DNA from: Chlorobiota bacterium
GTDB lineage: Bacteria > Bacteroidota > Bacteroidia > Bacteroidales > F082
Assembly: GCA_030596395.1 (NCBI GenBank)
Contig: JAUVKF010000006.1
Location: 1-64,000 of the forward strand
Length of the DNA: 64,000 nt
Reading direction: 5' to 3'
Shown here: positions 52,881 through 63,440 of the stretch, one piece after another
How positions within the stretch are numbered: position 1 is the stretch's first letter
How the letters are laid out: each line of letters starts with the position of its first letter
Notes under the pieces: model-generated
The model's database searches: none
Seen by the model: only the letters and a program-made list of their open reading frames with translations
Told to the model about the DNA's origin: nothing
Made by a program: the position numbers and the translations under genes

Positions 52881-54209
52881 ATGACAAGATTCATCAACCG
52901 ATATCTTATTCAAATTACTATTGTTGTATCGGCAATTATACTTGTTTGGACGAGTGCAAACCTGAGATGGGGAGATGAACGGTGGTATAAAAACCTAGCG
53001 CATGATGCAAAGGGTTATTATGCATATTTGCCCGCGATTTTTATTTACCATGACTTATCATTTGACTATTTAACAAGTTATAATGATGATGATCCAACTA
53101 AAAACAGGGGGTTTGTTCACCGGGTGGATCCACACAAAGAGCATGTCATCAATAAATATTTTGCCGGAACGTCATTGGCACAAATGCCTTTCTTTTTCCT
53201 CGGGCATATAACCAGCTGGGCTCTAAACAAACCCTTAGATGGCTATTCATCCTATTACCTGATCTTTATTCAGGTTGCAACAATTTTTTATGCGCTATTG
53301 GGACAATTTTTACTTTTCAGGATTTTATATCAATTTAAAATTTCGAATAAAATAAATGCACTTGTGATCTTTAGTGCCATTTTTGGGACAAATATATTTT
53401 ATTACATCACAATTGAACCCGGAATGTCGCATGTTTATTCCTTTGCTTTCATAACGTTGTTTGCGTACGGTTTTATCAGGTTCTTTAAAAGGCCTTCATC
53501 AACTTACTTTCTGACCGGTATGTTTGCACTTGGAATGATAATTTTAATACGCCCTGTAGACATACTGGTTGTGTTGAGTTTACCATTCTTGGCCGGGAGC
53601 CTGAAGAAACTTAAAAACGGTTTTAATTATTTGTATCAAAATGTCGGGATAGCCACAGTTGGCTTGTTCATTGCTTTTTCAATTGTATTCATTCAATTAA
53701 TTATTTATAAAATTCAGACAGGCGATTTTATCGTGTACTCATATTCAGGCGAAGGATTTGATTTTAAAGACCCAAACATTGTTAACTTTATTATATCATA
53801 CCGAAAAGGGTTTTTAGTTTATACACCAATATTTTTTCTGTCAATATTAGGGAGTTATACCTTATTCAGGCGTAGTCCATTCCGGTTTTTTAGCCTTGTA
53901 ATATTTCTTCTGATTGTGATATATATTTTATCCTCCTGGTGGCAGTGGTATTATGGTGGTAGTTTTGGCTCAAGGGCATTTATCGACTACTATGTATTTA
54001 TGTTTATCCCAGTAGCCCTGTGGTTAGAATTTGGCAAATTAAAAAAGCTATTTATACCAATAACCTTTTTATTTATCCTTGTTTGTCAGATACAAACATT
54101 TCAATATCAATATGGTTATATACATTGGTCGGATATGACAAAAGAGTGGTACTGGGATAATTTTCTCAGAATAGATAAGGTTATAAATGATGCAGAGAAA
54201 CAATGGTGA
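52881..54209 (+). CDS. Multi-pass membrane protein, GT-C glycosyltransferase-like
   Basis: A 442-residue protein with about ten membrane helices. The first loop contains GDERWYKNLAHDAKGYYAYLPA, with acidic residues where GT-C mannosyltransferases have their catalytic Asp. A WWQWYYGGSFGSRAFIDYY segment follows late. I infer a polyprenyl-sugar-using glycosyltransferase, but there is no diagnostic motif. It follows the DUF2807 gene directly and ends at a bidirectional hairpin. Confidence 0.65.
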   Translation: MTRFINRYLIQITIVVSAIILVWTSANLRWGDERWYKNLAHDAKGYYAYLPAIFIYHDLSFDYLTSYNDDDPTKNRGFVHRVDPHKEHVINKYFAGTSLAQMPFFFLGHITSWALNKPLDGYSSYYLIFIQVATIFYALLGQFLLFRILYQFKISNKINALVIFSAIFGTNIFYYITIEPGMSHVYSFAFITLFAYGFIRFFKRPSSTYFLTGMFALGMIILIRPVDILVVLSLPFLAGSLKKLKNGFNYLYQNVGIATVGLFIAFSIVFIQLIIYKIQTGDFIVYSYSGEGFDFKDPNIVNFIISYRKGFLVYTPIFFLSILGSYTLFRRSPFRFFSLVIFLLIVIYILSSWWQWYYGGSFGSRAFIDYYVFMFIPVALWLEFGKLKKLFIPITFLFILVCQIQTFQYQYGYIHWSDMTKEWYWDNFLRIDKVINDAEKQW

Positions 54210-54224
54210 TTAGTATGAGCAAGA

Positions 54225-54252
54225 TGTTATTTATGCCCCGGCATGAATAACA
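54225..54252. terminator. Bidirectional terminator-like hairpin between convergent genes
   Basis: TGTTATTTATGCC pairs with GGCATGAATAACA over 13 bp (one G-T pair) with a 2-base loop, centred between the membrane-protein gene and proS. There is no long T-run on either side, so Rho-independent function is only likely. Confidence 0.55.
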
Positions 54253-54263
54253 TTAGCCATAAA

Positions 54264-55733
54264 TTAGTACGCTCTGGCAAATACTACTCTTCTTTCAGAA
54301 GGTTTACCTGTAAATACACATTTCCCTGCTTCTCCTTTACCATCGAAAGGAATAACGCGAATGGTAGCTTTTGTTTCGTCCTTTATTTTTTGCTCGGTTT
54401 CTGGTGTTCCATCCCAATGGGCCCACATAAACCCACCTTTTTCAACCTGTATTTTAAACTCATCCCAGGTGTCAACATAAAACGTACTGTTATCTCTGAA
54501 CGAAAAAGCTTTTTGGAAGATGTTGTCCTGTATTTTTTCGAGTAAGTGTTCAATTTTCTCTGCAATATCTTCCATTTGCAGCACTTCTTTTTCAAGTGTA
54601 TCCCGTCTGGCAACTTCAACAGTTTCGTTCTCAAGGTCACGCGGGCCAATAGCGAGGCGGACAGGTACGCCCTTCAGTTCCCATTCTGCAAATTTGTATC
54701 CGGGCTTGAAAGTATCACGGTCATCAAATTTTACAGAAATATTCCTGGCTTTCAGATTGCTGGTGATAACATCCACTTTATTACGAATAGCTTCCATCTG
54801 CTCAGGTTTTCTGTATATTGGAACTATAACTACTTGTATAGGAGCAAGTTTAGGAGGAAGCACCAGGCCATTATCATCGGAATGTGCCATAACCAGGGCG
54901 CCCATTAAACGGGTTGAAACACCCCATGAAGTAGCCCAGACATACTCCAGCTTATTCTCTTTGGTAACGTATTTTACATCAAATGCTTTCGCGAAGTTTT
55001 GTCCTAAAAAGTGGGAAGTGCCTGACTGTAGGGCTTTGCCGTCCTGCATCAGCGCTTCAATACAATAAGTTTCAACAGCCCCGGCAAACCGCTCGTTGGG
55101 TGATTTTAGTCCCTTTAAAACAGGAACTCCAATCCATTTTTCTGCAAAATCAGCATAAATGTCAAGGATAAGTTCTGCCTCTTCTATTGCTTCTTCCCTG
55201 GTGGAGTGTGCTGTATGACCTTCCTGCCAGAGAAATTCAGTGGTTCTGAGGAAAAGCCTTGTCCGCATTTCCCACCTAACCACGTTCGCCCATTGGTTGA
55301 TAAGCAGTGGTAGGTCGCGATACGATTGAATCCAATTTTTGTAGGTATCCCAAATAATGGCTTCAGATGTTGGCCGTATAATCAATTCTTCTTCAAGTTT
55401 AGCATCCTCATCAACAACAACTTTTCCGTTCTCATCAGTTTTTAACCGGTAATGAGTAACAACAGCACACTCTTTGGCAAATCCCTCAACATGGGAGGCC
55501 TCCTTGCTAAAAAAAGATTTTGGAATAAGTAGCGGGAAATATGCATTTTGATGCCCGGTTTCTTTGAACATTTTATCAAGCGCTGCCTGCATCTTTTCCC
55601 AGATAGCAAAACCATAAGGTTTAATTACCATTGATCCCCTGACAGAAGAATTTTCAGCAAGATCTGACTTAATAACTAAATCGTTGTACCACTGCGAATA
55701 GTTTTCCGCTCTTGAAGTTAATTCTTTGGCCAT
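54264..55733 (-). CDS. proS: Prolyl-tRNA synthetase
   Basis: A 489-residue class II aminoacyl-tRNA synthetase of the shorter archaeal/eukaryote-like ProRS type, without the bacterial editing insertion. Motif 2 region reads [43 protein letters not shown]; the anticodon-binding domain and C-terminal zinc-type extension follow. It charges tRNA-Pro. It is a housekeeping gene with its own promoter region. Confidence 0.96.
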   Translation of the reverse strand: MAKELTSRAENYSQWYNDLVIKSDLAENSSVRGSMVIKPYGFAIWEKMQAALDKMFKETGHQNAYFPLLIPKSFFSKEASHVEGFAKECAVVTHYRLKTDENGKVVVDEDAKLEEELIIRPTSEAIIWDTYKNWIQSYRDLPLLINQWANVVRWEMRTRLFLRTTEFLWQEGHTAHSTREEAIEEAELILDIYADFAEKWIGVPVLKGLKSPNERFAGAVETYCIEALMQDGKALQSGTSHFLGQNFAKAFDVKYVTKENKLEYVWATSWGVSTRLMGALVMAHSDDNGLVLPPKLAPIQVVIVPIYRKPEQMEAIRNKVDVITSNLKARNISVKFDDRDTFKPGYKFAEWELKGVPVRLAIGPRDLENETVEVARRDTLEKEVLQMEDIAEKIEHLLEKIQDNIFQKAFSFRDNSTFYVDTWDEFKIQVEKGGFMWAHWDGTPETEQKIKDETKATIRVIPFDGKGEAGKCVFTGKPSERRVVFARAY

Positions 55734-55818
55734 TATTGAATTTTGGTATAGTATTTGTAATTTTTAAGGAAAGCAGCAAAAATAAACAATGTTATACAAA
55801 CATCAACATATCGAAAAA

Positions 55819-57222
55819 ATGAATACTCCTGGTAAATATACTGCGTGGATTGGTGTAATCCTGGCGGTAATATTCCTTGCCTCATGTTCAACGGTAAGTG
55901 AACTCCCGAAAGATGATATTTATTATTCAAAGAATGTTAAAAACACCGGCGAATATGATTGGGATGATTTTCAAAAAAATGCACAAAGCTATAATACCGG
56001 AACAGCTTCAAAAGGAACCACAGATGGTTCGTATAATAGTGGTGCCGGAGGAGGAGATATTGCTACAACAGTTTCTGGTATAGATGCTGATAACGATGAC
56101 CAATACATTGATGAGTATTACGAATCAGGTTATGAAGAACGCATTAACAGATTTGGAAATAACTCAAGCAGTAGTGGTTTTGGATATTATGATGGTTACA
56201 ACAACTCAGGATGCAACTGTGGTCAGTCAAACTGGTCGTTAGGATTTGGTTACAGCAGTGGCGGATGGTCGATGGGTTATGGTTATGGCTGGCCACATAG
56301 TTATTATGGAAGCAGTTATTGGGCTGGTTACAACGCCGGTTATAATAGTGGTTACTACAATGGATATTGGGGATACCCTTATTACGGATATGGCGGATAT
56401 TATGGTGGTGGTTACGGCGGGTATTATGGTGGTGGCGGTTACTATGGTGGCGGTGGTTACAATGGCGGATATTATCCGGAATATGGCTATGGCCCGCCAG
56501 CAGTTGTATATGGTCCCAGGAATTCGGGAGGTGGCGGAACAACCATTCCTCGTTCAGGTGGGCGCTCAGGCTATCAGGATGATAATGAAAAAAGCGGAAC
56601 AATTGTAGTGGCTAACAGAAGCGGATCAACAAACGGAGGTTCTGGTCGGTTAGTAGCTGAAGGTGCTAGTACAAGGACGGGTGGTCAATTGGAAAAACCA
56701 TCGGGTGAAAATACAATCTCAAACAGAACAACAGGTGCCGCCCTGGCTCAGGAAAAAGTAAAAAAAACCGGCAACAAGGTTCAAAACCGAACTGTAGCTG
56801 AAAACAGGTATGATAAACCAACACACTCACAAGAGGTTGTTCCTGAACGCAAATATCAGAAACCCAAATCGTACCAGAGTTTACCTTCGCAAAAACCCAG
56901 GTCAGGACAAGACTATGTAAGGCCAACAACAAAGTCACCTGCAACCAGGTCTTCAAACGCTAATCCTTATGTAAGAACAAAAAAACCATCAACAAATACA
57001 CGCTCAGTAACTAACTCAAGGTCTAATTCAAATTCACCTTCACGTAGTTATTCATCACCTTCGCGATCAACTACAACACGAAGCAGCAGTTACAGCTCTC
57101 CATCCCGAAGCTCAGGATCTTCTTCAATTAGCAGGAGTTCAAGTGGAAGTTCTTCCCGGAGTAGCGGAGGCAGCAGTTCAAGGAGCTCGGGTTCGAGAAG
57201 TAGCAGCGGAGGTAAAAGATAG
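55819..57222 (+). CDS. Gly/Tyr-rich and Ser/Arg-rich lipoprotein
   Basis: A 467-residue lipoprotein (lipobox FLASC). I chose the ATG at 55819; an ATG ten codons earlier would put a charged stretch before the signal. Residues about 125-235 are a Gly/Tyr repeat region (GYGGYYGGGYGGYYGGGGYY type), 235-370 are polar, and the final 90 residues are Ser/Arg repeats ending SSSGGKR. Such composition suggests a disordered, possibly adhesive or amyloid-like surface region. It precedes an OmpP1/FadL gene by 36 bp, an arrangement I have seen in other Bacteroidota. No enzyme function is visible. Confidence 0.7.
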   Translation: MNTPGKYTAWIGVILAVIFLASCSTVSELPKDDIYYSKNVKNTGEYDWDDFQKNAQSYNTGTASKGTTDGSYNSGAGGGDIATTVSGIDADNDDQYIDEYYESGYEERINRFGNNSSSSGFGYYDGYNNSGCNCGQSNWSLGFGYSSGGWSMGYGYGWPHSYYGSSYWAGYNAGYNSGYYNGYWGYPYYGYGGYYGGGYGGYYGGGGYYGGGGYNGGYYPEYGYGPPAVVYGPRNSGGGGTTIPRSGGRSGYQDDNEKSGTIVVANRSGSTNGGSGRLVAEGASTRTGGQLEKPSGENTISNRTTGAALAQEKVKKTGNKVQNRTVAENRYDKPTHSQEVVPERKYQKPKSYQSLPSQKPRSGQDYVRPTTKSPATRSSNANPYVRTKKPSTNTRSVTNSRSNSNSPSRSYSSPSRSTTTRSSSYSSPSRSSGSSSISRSSSGSSSRSSGGSSSRSSGSRSSSGGKR

Positions 57223-57258
57223 GAATTTCATCATCTTTACACATTAAATCAGTGACTT

Positions 57259-58809
57259 ATGAAAAGAATACTTTTTATAGCAGCCCTTATTGTACTCCAG
57301 ATAAGCCTGTTTGGTCAATTTGCTGAGGATGCACTTCGCTATTCCCAGTTGTATTATCAGGGTACTGCAAGAAGCATGGCTGTTGGAGGAGCTTTAAGTG
57401 CACTGGGTGGTGATTTCTCAGTATTAAGTACAAACCCGGGAGGCTTAGCCGTTTTCAGGTCAAATGATTTTAGTGCAAGTATCGAGGCTTATTCAAGCAA
57501 GGCAGAATCATCTTATAATAGAACAGCCACTGATGTATCAAAAACCATGTTTGATATTAGCAATATCGGATATGTTATTTCCAAACAAATAGGAAGGGGA
57601 GGCCGTGGATGGAAGTACTGGCAATTTGGAGTAGGGATGAACCGGCTGAATAATTATAACGGAAGTGTATTTATTAAAGGTTTGAACCGGAACCCTGATG
57701 ATGTCAATGATATAGCGTCCTCAAGAATAGATGTTTACTACGAACAGATTCTCGATATGCAGGATGCAGGTTATGGAATAGATCAAATTAACGAATATGA
57801 CCCGTTTTATCTTGGGCCGGCCTGGAATACTTATTTGTTTGATACCATCAGAAATGCGGATAACGATCTGATACTTGTATCACCCGTACCTTATCAAACT
57901 GATATGGAACAACGTCAAACCATTAACACTAAAGGGTCGAACAACGAATTTCTGGTTGCAGCTTCTGCTAATTTTGACGATATATTATACATCGGTGCTA
58001 CGGTGGGCGTGCCCTATCTAAGGTATATCAGGGAGACAACCTATGAAGAATATAACCTGGATGATACAGTTACCACTTTTGACCATTGGAGCGTTTATGA
58101 TGAGTTGAAAACGATAGGATGGGGTATAAACCTGAAACTGGGAGCCGTTGTGCGACCGGTTGATTTTATGCGTATAGGCCTGGCATTTCATACGCCTACT
58201 TATTACTTCTCGATGAAAGATACCTGGAGAACTTACACTTACAGCAATGTGTTCGCATATAGTGATAATACCTGGCACAGCGGTGGATCTGATTCACCGG
58301 TTGGTGAGTATAAATACAAACTAACCACTCCAATGCGGTTTATCGGCAGCCTTGCTTTCGTGATTAAAGAGATTGGATTTATTTCGGGTGAGTACGAATA
58401 TGCAGGCTATAGCAAGACGAAATTTAGCGCAAAAGGTTATGGTTTTGAATCAGAAAATGATATTATTAAAAACTCATTTAAAGGCGTTAGTAACATAAGG
58501 GTTGGTACCGAATGGCGTATATCAAAAATTAGTCTTCGTGCGGGCTATGCCATATATGGAAGTCCTTACAAAGACAATTTGAATGATGGAAAAAGACAAT
58601 CCTTTTCGGGCGGAATTGGTTACCGTGGTGAAAATTTTGCCATCGACTTTGCCTATGTAAGGTCGACTATGGATGAAGATTATTATTTGTACAGTTACTC
58701 CAATACAAATCTCGATCCACCTGTTGAAATACAATCGAACGCAGTAAAGAATACTTTTACTGATCAGAATTTCGTTTTATCTGTGCGATACTTCTTCAAG
58801 AAAAAATAA
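57259..58809 (+). CDS. OmpP1/FadL family outer-membrane transporter
   Basis: A 516-residue porin-like protein with a signal peptide ending SLFGQ. The N-terminus ARSMAVGGALSALGGDFSVLSTNPGGLAVF matches the OmpP1/FadL start in Bacteroidota. The C-terminus ends in aromatic FVLSVRYFFKKK. Family members take hydrophobic compounds across the outer membrane. It ends one base before the convergent TPR gene. Confidence 0.82.
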   Translation: MKRILFIAALIVLQISLFGQFAEDALRYSQLYYQGTARSMAVGGALSALGGDFSVLSTNPGGLAVFRSNDFSASIEAYSSKAESSYNRTATDVSKTMFDISNIGYVISKQIGRGGRGWKYWQFGVGMNRLNNYNGSVFIKGLNRNPDDVNDIASSRIDVYYEQILDMQDAGYGIDQINEYDPFYLGPAWNTYLFDTIRNADNDLILVSPVPYQTDMEQRQTINTKGSNNEFLVAASANFDDILYIGATVGVPYLRYIRETTYEEYNLDDTVTTFDHWSVYDELKTIGWGINLKLGAVVRPVDFMRIGLAFHTPTYYFSMKDTWRTYTYSNVFAYSDNTWHSGGSDSPVGEYKYKLTTPMRFIGSLAFVIKEIGFISGEYEYAGYSKTKFSAKGYGFESENDIIKNSFKGVSNIRVGTEWRISKISLRAGYAIYGSPYKDNLNDGKRQSFSGGIGYRGENFAIDFAYVRSTMDEDYYLYSYSNTNLDPPVEIQSNAVKNTFTDQNFVLSVRYFFKKK

Positions 58810-60294
58810 CTATTCTGAAACCCTCTTCAACCCGGCCCTGGCTTTGCTGTGGATACCGGATTCATATTCATCAAAATCAAGGTCGAGGCAAACCTGGTAA
58901 TAATATAAAGCATCCTGATAGTTTGAATCGGCTTCGTAGATTTCTCCCAGTTTAAGTGCAGCATTTCCCGCAAAATATCTTGGATTATCTTTGCCTATAG
59001 TAATGGTTTTCAGATAATTTGACATAGCAAGTTGGATATTTTGAGTTTGATGTGCTATCCTGGCTTTTCTGTAAACCCGTTCAATAGTTTGTACTTCTGA
59101 AAGATGCGTTGTATCCATCGAGTGCAATATGCTGTCAGCCTGCTTGTAGTATCCGCCATCAAATAATAGCCTGGCCTTTATCAAATCTACATTGGGTAGA
59201 CCCTCAGAGTTTGCTTCCCTTTCCGCATCTTTATCCTGCCCAATATACATATGCCCATTTTCGATTACCCTTGTCATTAATTCCTGATACCGAAGTGTAT
59301 CGCTATTCAAAAGTGATGACCAGGCCTTTTTTCGGTAAGCATCTTTAATATAATTCTGTCCGTTGTAGTTTTCAAGAAAAAAGTCGTATTGAATTTTCGC
59401 CTGCTCAGTTTCAAGTTTTCGAAGCTGGCATTCAGCCTCGAGATACCTTAGATAGTAAAATGGAAAATAAGCGCTTAATTCAGGTAATTGCTCAAATTTT
59501 GAAAGCACCTCTTCGTTGTTTCCTGTTCTCATCAGGATATTAATTGTAAGGTAGGAGAGGAGAAGGTTATCCTGTTCTTCATTTTCAAGGTGAGATAAAA
59601 GAAATTCGAGTTCTTTTTCATCGGGATAAATATTCAGCTCAACAAATCCGAGATAAAACAAAACTTCATTTTTAAGGTAATGATAGGCTTTATCTTCCAT
59701 GCTGTTTTGCAATACCAGCCTTAATTCACTTTTACCCTGATCAACATTGCCTTCCATATCAATAATATCCAGCAACCATTGGTACTTACTGGGAACAAGG
59801 CCGATCATGATATGCAATACACCAAGCGAGATGTTATTTGGGATAAAATCAGGAAAGGTTTTACGATTTGATTCGAGTAAACGATAGGCCTTGTTGATTT
59901 CGAAAGCCGCAATAAAATATTCCTGGAATTTCAAGCGTGCAACCGCCCATTGCAGGTTTATGTTACCGAGTAAAAAATCCCGGTAGGGGGAGGTATTGCT
60001 CAGTTTTTTTATTTGATCAATGCGTTCCGATTTGTTTTCTTCCAAACGATCAAACATCGTTTCATCTTCACTGATAAAAACTGATAAAAAGTCGATATAA
60101 TTTTCGAGGTAAGGAACGTAAATATTGTTTGGGTTTGCTGCTTTTTCTGTTTCCAGTATCTGCTCTGCTTCTTCAAACCTTAATGATAGAATCTCCTGGT
60201 AAGCTTTTTTACAATTGTCATTAATTATCACCTGTGGCTGGCTGCTGGACGACAGGCTTAGAAAAACAAACGTAATGAACAGCAGCAGTTTCAT
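58810..60294 (-). CDS. Secreted TPR-repeat protein
   Basis: A 494-residue protein with a signal peptide (ending SSSSQ) and helical TPR-like repeats throughout, clearest at about 355-490 (YYKQADSILHSM, AMSNYLKTITIGKDNPRYFAGNAALKLGEIYEADSNYQDALYYYQ). It is probably a periplasmic protein-interaction scaffold. Its partner is unknown. Confidence 0.8.
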   Translation of the reverse strand: MKLLLFITFVFLSLSSSSQPQVIINDNCKKAYQEILSLRFEEAEQILETEKAANPNNIYVPYLENYIDFLSVFISEDETMFDRLEENKSERIDQIKKLSNTSPYRDFLLGNINLQWAVARLKFQEYFIAAFEINKAYRLLESNRKTFPDFIPNNISLGVLHIMIGLVPSKYQWLLDIIDMEGNVDQGKSELRLVLQNSMEDKAYHYLKNEVLFYLGFVELNIYPDEKELEFLLSHLENEEQDNLLLSYLTINILMRTGNNEEVLSKFEQLPELSAYFPFYYLRYLEAECQLRKLETEQAKIQYDFFLENYNGQNYIKDAYRKKAWSSLLNSDTLRYQELMTRVIENGHMYIGQDKDAEREANSEGLPNVDLIKARLLFDGGYYKQADSILHSMDTTHLSEVQTIERVYRKARIAHQTQNIQLAMSNYLKTITIGKDNPRYFAGNAALKLGEIYEADSNYQDALYYYQVCLDLDFDEYESGIHSKARAGLKRVSE

Positions 60295-60367
60295 AATAGA
60301 ATTAATATGCCTGATAAAAATAATTAAAAATGTACTGATTGGATGAGAAGAAAAAATTAGTCATCAA

Positions 60368-60658
60368 TTAATTTTCTTCCCTGATGATCACAAATACCTC
60401 TTCATTATCTTTTTTCATGAAGTATTTTTCCCTGGCAAATTTTTCCAGCCAGGCAGTATCAGTCTCAAGCTTTTCGATAATGTTTCGGTTATTTTCGGTC
60501 TCTGCCTGGTAAAATTCCTTCTTGTTTTGAAGGTCGTTAAGTGTCTGGTTCAGTTGATATTGTGTGATAAAATCCTCCTGGTCGAAAAATAACATCCAGA
60601 TCAGGAAAATAGAGCCTGTATAGAAATATTTATTGTGCAGATATTTTCGCCAGAACAT
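60368..60658 (-). CDS. Septum formation initiator (FtsB/DivIC family)
   Basis: A 96-residue bitopic protein with one membrane helix (about 12-25) and a coiled coil (about 35-75), followed by a LEKFAREKYFMKKDNEEVFVI tail typical of FtsB/DivIC. It takes part in divisome assembly. It lies 73 bp upstream of the TPR gene on the same strand. Confidence 0.85.
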   Translation of the reverse strand: MFWRKYLHNKYFYTGSIFLIWMLFFDQEDFITQYQLNQTLNDLQNKKEFYQAETENNRNIIEKLETDTAWLEKFAREKYFMKKDNEEVFVIIREEN

Positions 60659-60878
60659 AGAAATTGAATATGAAGCAAAGCTAATGAATGGCCATGCAGT
60701 GTGTTGTTTACAACGCAGGAATTTTAAACTTTATTTTGTTAGTAGTACACTTAATTTATTCATGGTAATTAAAAAATGGACTTATTATTTGAACAAAAAT
60801 TAATGTCACATATTTTTCATATTTCAATTTTTCAGATATTTATACTCAAGTTTATTGTGCCACTCAAATTTTCGAAAC

Positions 60879-61265
60879 ATGGAAACTGATAAATTAGAAT
60901 TTGAAGAGAATCTGGTAAAAGAGATTAGCTACCCATTATTTAGCAGCAAAGGATGGATAAAATTTCTGGGAATCCTTATGCTTATCTACGGAATTTTTGT
61001 TGCGATTTCAATTGTGGGTATTGTTATTGCCTGGTTGCCGATCTGGCTTGGCGTTTTATTAATTCAAACCAGTTCGCGAATTGAACAGGCTCAGGCCCAG
61101 GGAAACAAAGCCGCACTGATCAAAGCACAAAACAGTTTAAGTACCTACTTTACTGTTTATGGTGTTTTGGCATTGATCGGAATCATTATTACGGTTGTTG
61201 TTACGATTGTGTTTTTTGCAACCGGTATGTTTGCCCATTTCCAGGAATTAGTGCCTGATTATTAA
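60879..61265 (+). CDS. Small membrane protein (DUF5362-like)
   Basis: A 128-residue protein with two or three membrane segments (about 25-65 and 90-120) and a central amphipathic IEQAQAQGNKAALIKAQNSL segment. It resembles DUF5362 proteins. The ATG at 60879 is preferred over a TTG eight codons upstream. Function unknown. Confidence 0.65.
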   Translation: METDKLEFEENLVKEISYPLFSSKGWIKFLGILMLIYGIFVAISIVGIVIAWLPIWLGVLLIQTSSRIEQAQAQGNKAALIKAQNSLSTYFTVYGVLALIGIIITVVVTIVFFATGMFAHFQELVPDY

Positions 61266-61276
61266 GATTACAATTG

Positions 61277-61363
61277 ACCTTCCAGAGTTCGCAGAACCTG
61301 GAAGAGTCAATAATCATTGATCCTTTTGGTTAACTCTTCCAGGTCGTTCCGACTCTGGAAGGT
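61277..61363. repeat. 87-bp palindromic intergenic element
   Basis: ACCTTCCAGAGTTCGCAGAA and the following CCTGGAAGAGT form one arm; ACTCTTCCAGGTCGTTCCGA and the following CTCTGGAAGGT form the other, giving 31-bp near-perfect inverted repeats around a 25-bp loop. It lies between convergent genes, so it may also stop transcription. Confidence 0.75.
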
Positions 61364-61382
61364 TTTCAAATAACAATTGGTA

Positions 61383-63395
61383 TTAATTGCAATATCGTTT
61401 AATTATATTGTACGCTTCGGTGATGCCTAATTCACCGGCTTTACTCAAGTCTTTACAGGCCAGTTTTTCTTCTTTCAGATACAACAAAGTAAGCGCCCTG
61501 TTATAATAGGCTTCGGCCATATCAGGCTCAATTTTAATGGCCATCGAGTAATCATCAATCGCTCTGTGAAACTTCTTTAACCTCAGTTTTACATTGGCCC
61601 TGTTATAATAAACAAAAGGGAGGCGTGGATTTAATCCAATTACTTTATCATAATCTGCAAGTGTTTCCTTATGGTCAGGTGGGTCGTTCTTTTCTTTTTG
61701 GTTTTTATTGAACGTACTGCGGCTGATGGTTACAGCGTTAGTATATTCCTGCTCAGAAAAAATAAACTCATCCAGTTCAAACCTTGTTGTGCCTCTGTTT
61801 AAATAGGCATACGAAAACTTATTGTCGTGTTCAATTGCCTGATCATATGCGCTGATTGCAATGTTGTAATTTTGAAGCATTCCATTAACAACCCCCCTCA
61901 TAAAGAAGGCCGTTGATGGATCTCCGGCAATGCGGATAGCGCTATCCAACCGGTGCAATTCATCAAGCGCTTTCTCGCGACTGACAGGCCATTCGCGTGT
62001 TGTAAATACTACCCTGATTCCCATTTTGTTGTTCGCATTAAATACAGATATGATCTCATCAAAGTATTCTGTTTTCTGGTAATCCTTATAAATGGAATCG
62101 GGAAGGTTAAAAGCATAAACGAGCTGAAAGTTTGGTTTGGGCTGGATGGGTACACGTTGAAATTGTATCCTTCCTTTTTTCATATTTCCACTCAAAAAAT
62201 CAGCTTCCAGTTCAATGATCTTTTTAAAGTAGGCGGAGTCTGCGTATTTGCGATAAAGCAATTCAGGGTTTACCTCATCACTGTTAGCCAACTCAATTAA
62301 GTACATGGCATAATCATGATCTTTCGCTGCTCCTCTGCGGTTTTTCATTTTTTCGCGGACAGCAGACCGGTTAACATAAGCGCCAACAAAATCGGGGAAG
62401 ATTTCAATTGCAGTCGAAAAATCTTCTTCTGCTTTCCGGAATTTCTTTAGTTCGAAATATAAAACACCCCTGTTGAAGTAGGTATAAACGTTATACGGAT
62501 TGATACCAATCACCTTGTTGTAATCCAGTAAAGCCGAATCGTATTGTCTTTTTAGTGACCTGATTAATGCGCGGTTATAATAGGTGAGCGCATTATCAGG
62601 GTCAAGCTCAAGTACCTTATTATAGTCATTTAAGGTTGCTGTTGTATCCTCAAGTTTAAGATAAGTCAGAGCCCGCTGAAAATAAACAAATGGCCTGTCC
62701 TCTTCCAGCGAAATGGCATGATTATAATCTTCAAGAGCTTCCTGAATACTATCGAGTTCATACTTGATCATTCCTCTTTTAATCCAGGCTTCCACATTGA
62801 AATAATCAAGATAAATGGCTTTGTTAACATCATTGAGAGCCTGTTCGTTTTGACCAACAAAATGATTTGCGATACCACGGTTCAGCCAGGCAGCGGCAAT
62901 ATCATCGTCAAAATTAATTGCAGCCGAATAATCCTCAATGGCGCCATGATTATCGTTAAGGTGCATTTTGGTGTCACCTCTGGCCATATATACTTCGGGG
63001 TTGAAAGGGTCTATTTCCAGCGCCTTGTCGAAATCGCTTATGGCATGTGCATAATCGTAAACCCTGTCGCGTGAAATACCCCGGTAATGATAAGCCCTGA
63101 CATACAAAGGGTGTATGGAAATAGTTTTGCTGAAATCATTAATTGCACCCTGGAAATCGCCCAGGCTGAATTTGGCTATACCTCTTAAAAAGTAGGCTTC
63201 AAACCCATCTTGTTTTGACGAAATGGCAATATTAAATTTGTTGATGGCATCAAGATATTCGTTCTTGTGCAGGTCGTTCTGGCCGGCGAATAAAAAATGC
63301 TTGTAGTTGATTTGTGAAATTGCCGGAATTGCCGAGAACAGAAAAACGAATAAAGCGATCTGTTGAATTCTTGATTTATAATTTACTATTGACAT
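61383..63395 (-). CDS. Secreted protein with many TPR repeats
   Basis: A 670-residue protein. After a signal peptide (ending IPAISQ), about nine consecutive canonical TPRs run from residue 35 to 370 (for example YFLRGIAKFSLGDFQGAIND, YNRALIRSLKRQYDSALLDY). A non-TPR segment follows at about 380-480, then three or four more TPRs to the end. It is a periplasmic scaffold of unknown partner. Confidence 0.87.
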   Translation of the reverse strand: MSIVNYKSRIQQIALFVFLFSAIPAISQINYKHFLFAGQNDLHKNEYLDAINKFNIAISSKQDGFEAYFLRGIAKFSLGDFQGAINDFSKTISIHPLYVRAYHYRGISRDRVYDYAHAISDFDKALEIDPFNPEVYMARGDTKMHLNDNHGAIEDYSAAINFDDDIAAAWLNRGIANHFVGQNEQALNDVNKAIYLDYFNVEAWIKRGMIKYELDSIQEALEDYNHAISLEEDRPFVYFQRALTYLKLEDTTATLNDYNKVLELDPDNALTYYNRALIRSLKRQYDSALLDYNKVIGINPYNVYTYFNRGVLYFELKKFRKAEEDFSTAIEIFPDFVGAYVNRSAVREKMKNRRGAAKDHDYAMYLIELANSDEVNPELLYRKYADSAYFKKIIELEADFLSGNMKKGRIQFQRVPIQPKPNFQLVYAFNLPDSIYKDYQKTEYFDEIISVFNANNKMGIRVVFTTREWPVSREKALDELHRLDSAIRIAGDPSTAFFMRGVVNGMLQNYNIAISAYDQAIEHDNKFSYAYLNRGTTRFELDEFIFSEQEYTNAVTISRSTFNKNQKEKNDPPDHKETLADYDKVIGLNPRLPFVYYNRANVKLRLKKFHRAIDDYSMAIKIEPDMAEAYYNRALTLLYLKEEKLACKDLSKAGELGITEAYNIIKRYCN

Positions 63396-63440
63396 TACGC
63401 GGCAAAAATAGAAGAAAAATAACCTGCCAGGCTTTGTACC

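Noticed and set aside
56144-56602. His-rich reading frame on the minus strand
   Set aside because: It is the complement of the Gly/Tyr repeat region (GGT/TAT codons read as His/Asn) and has no start context or neighbours.
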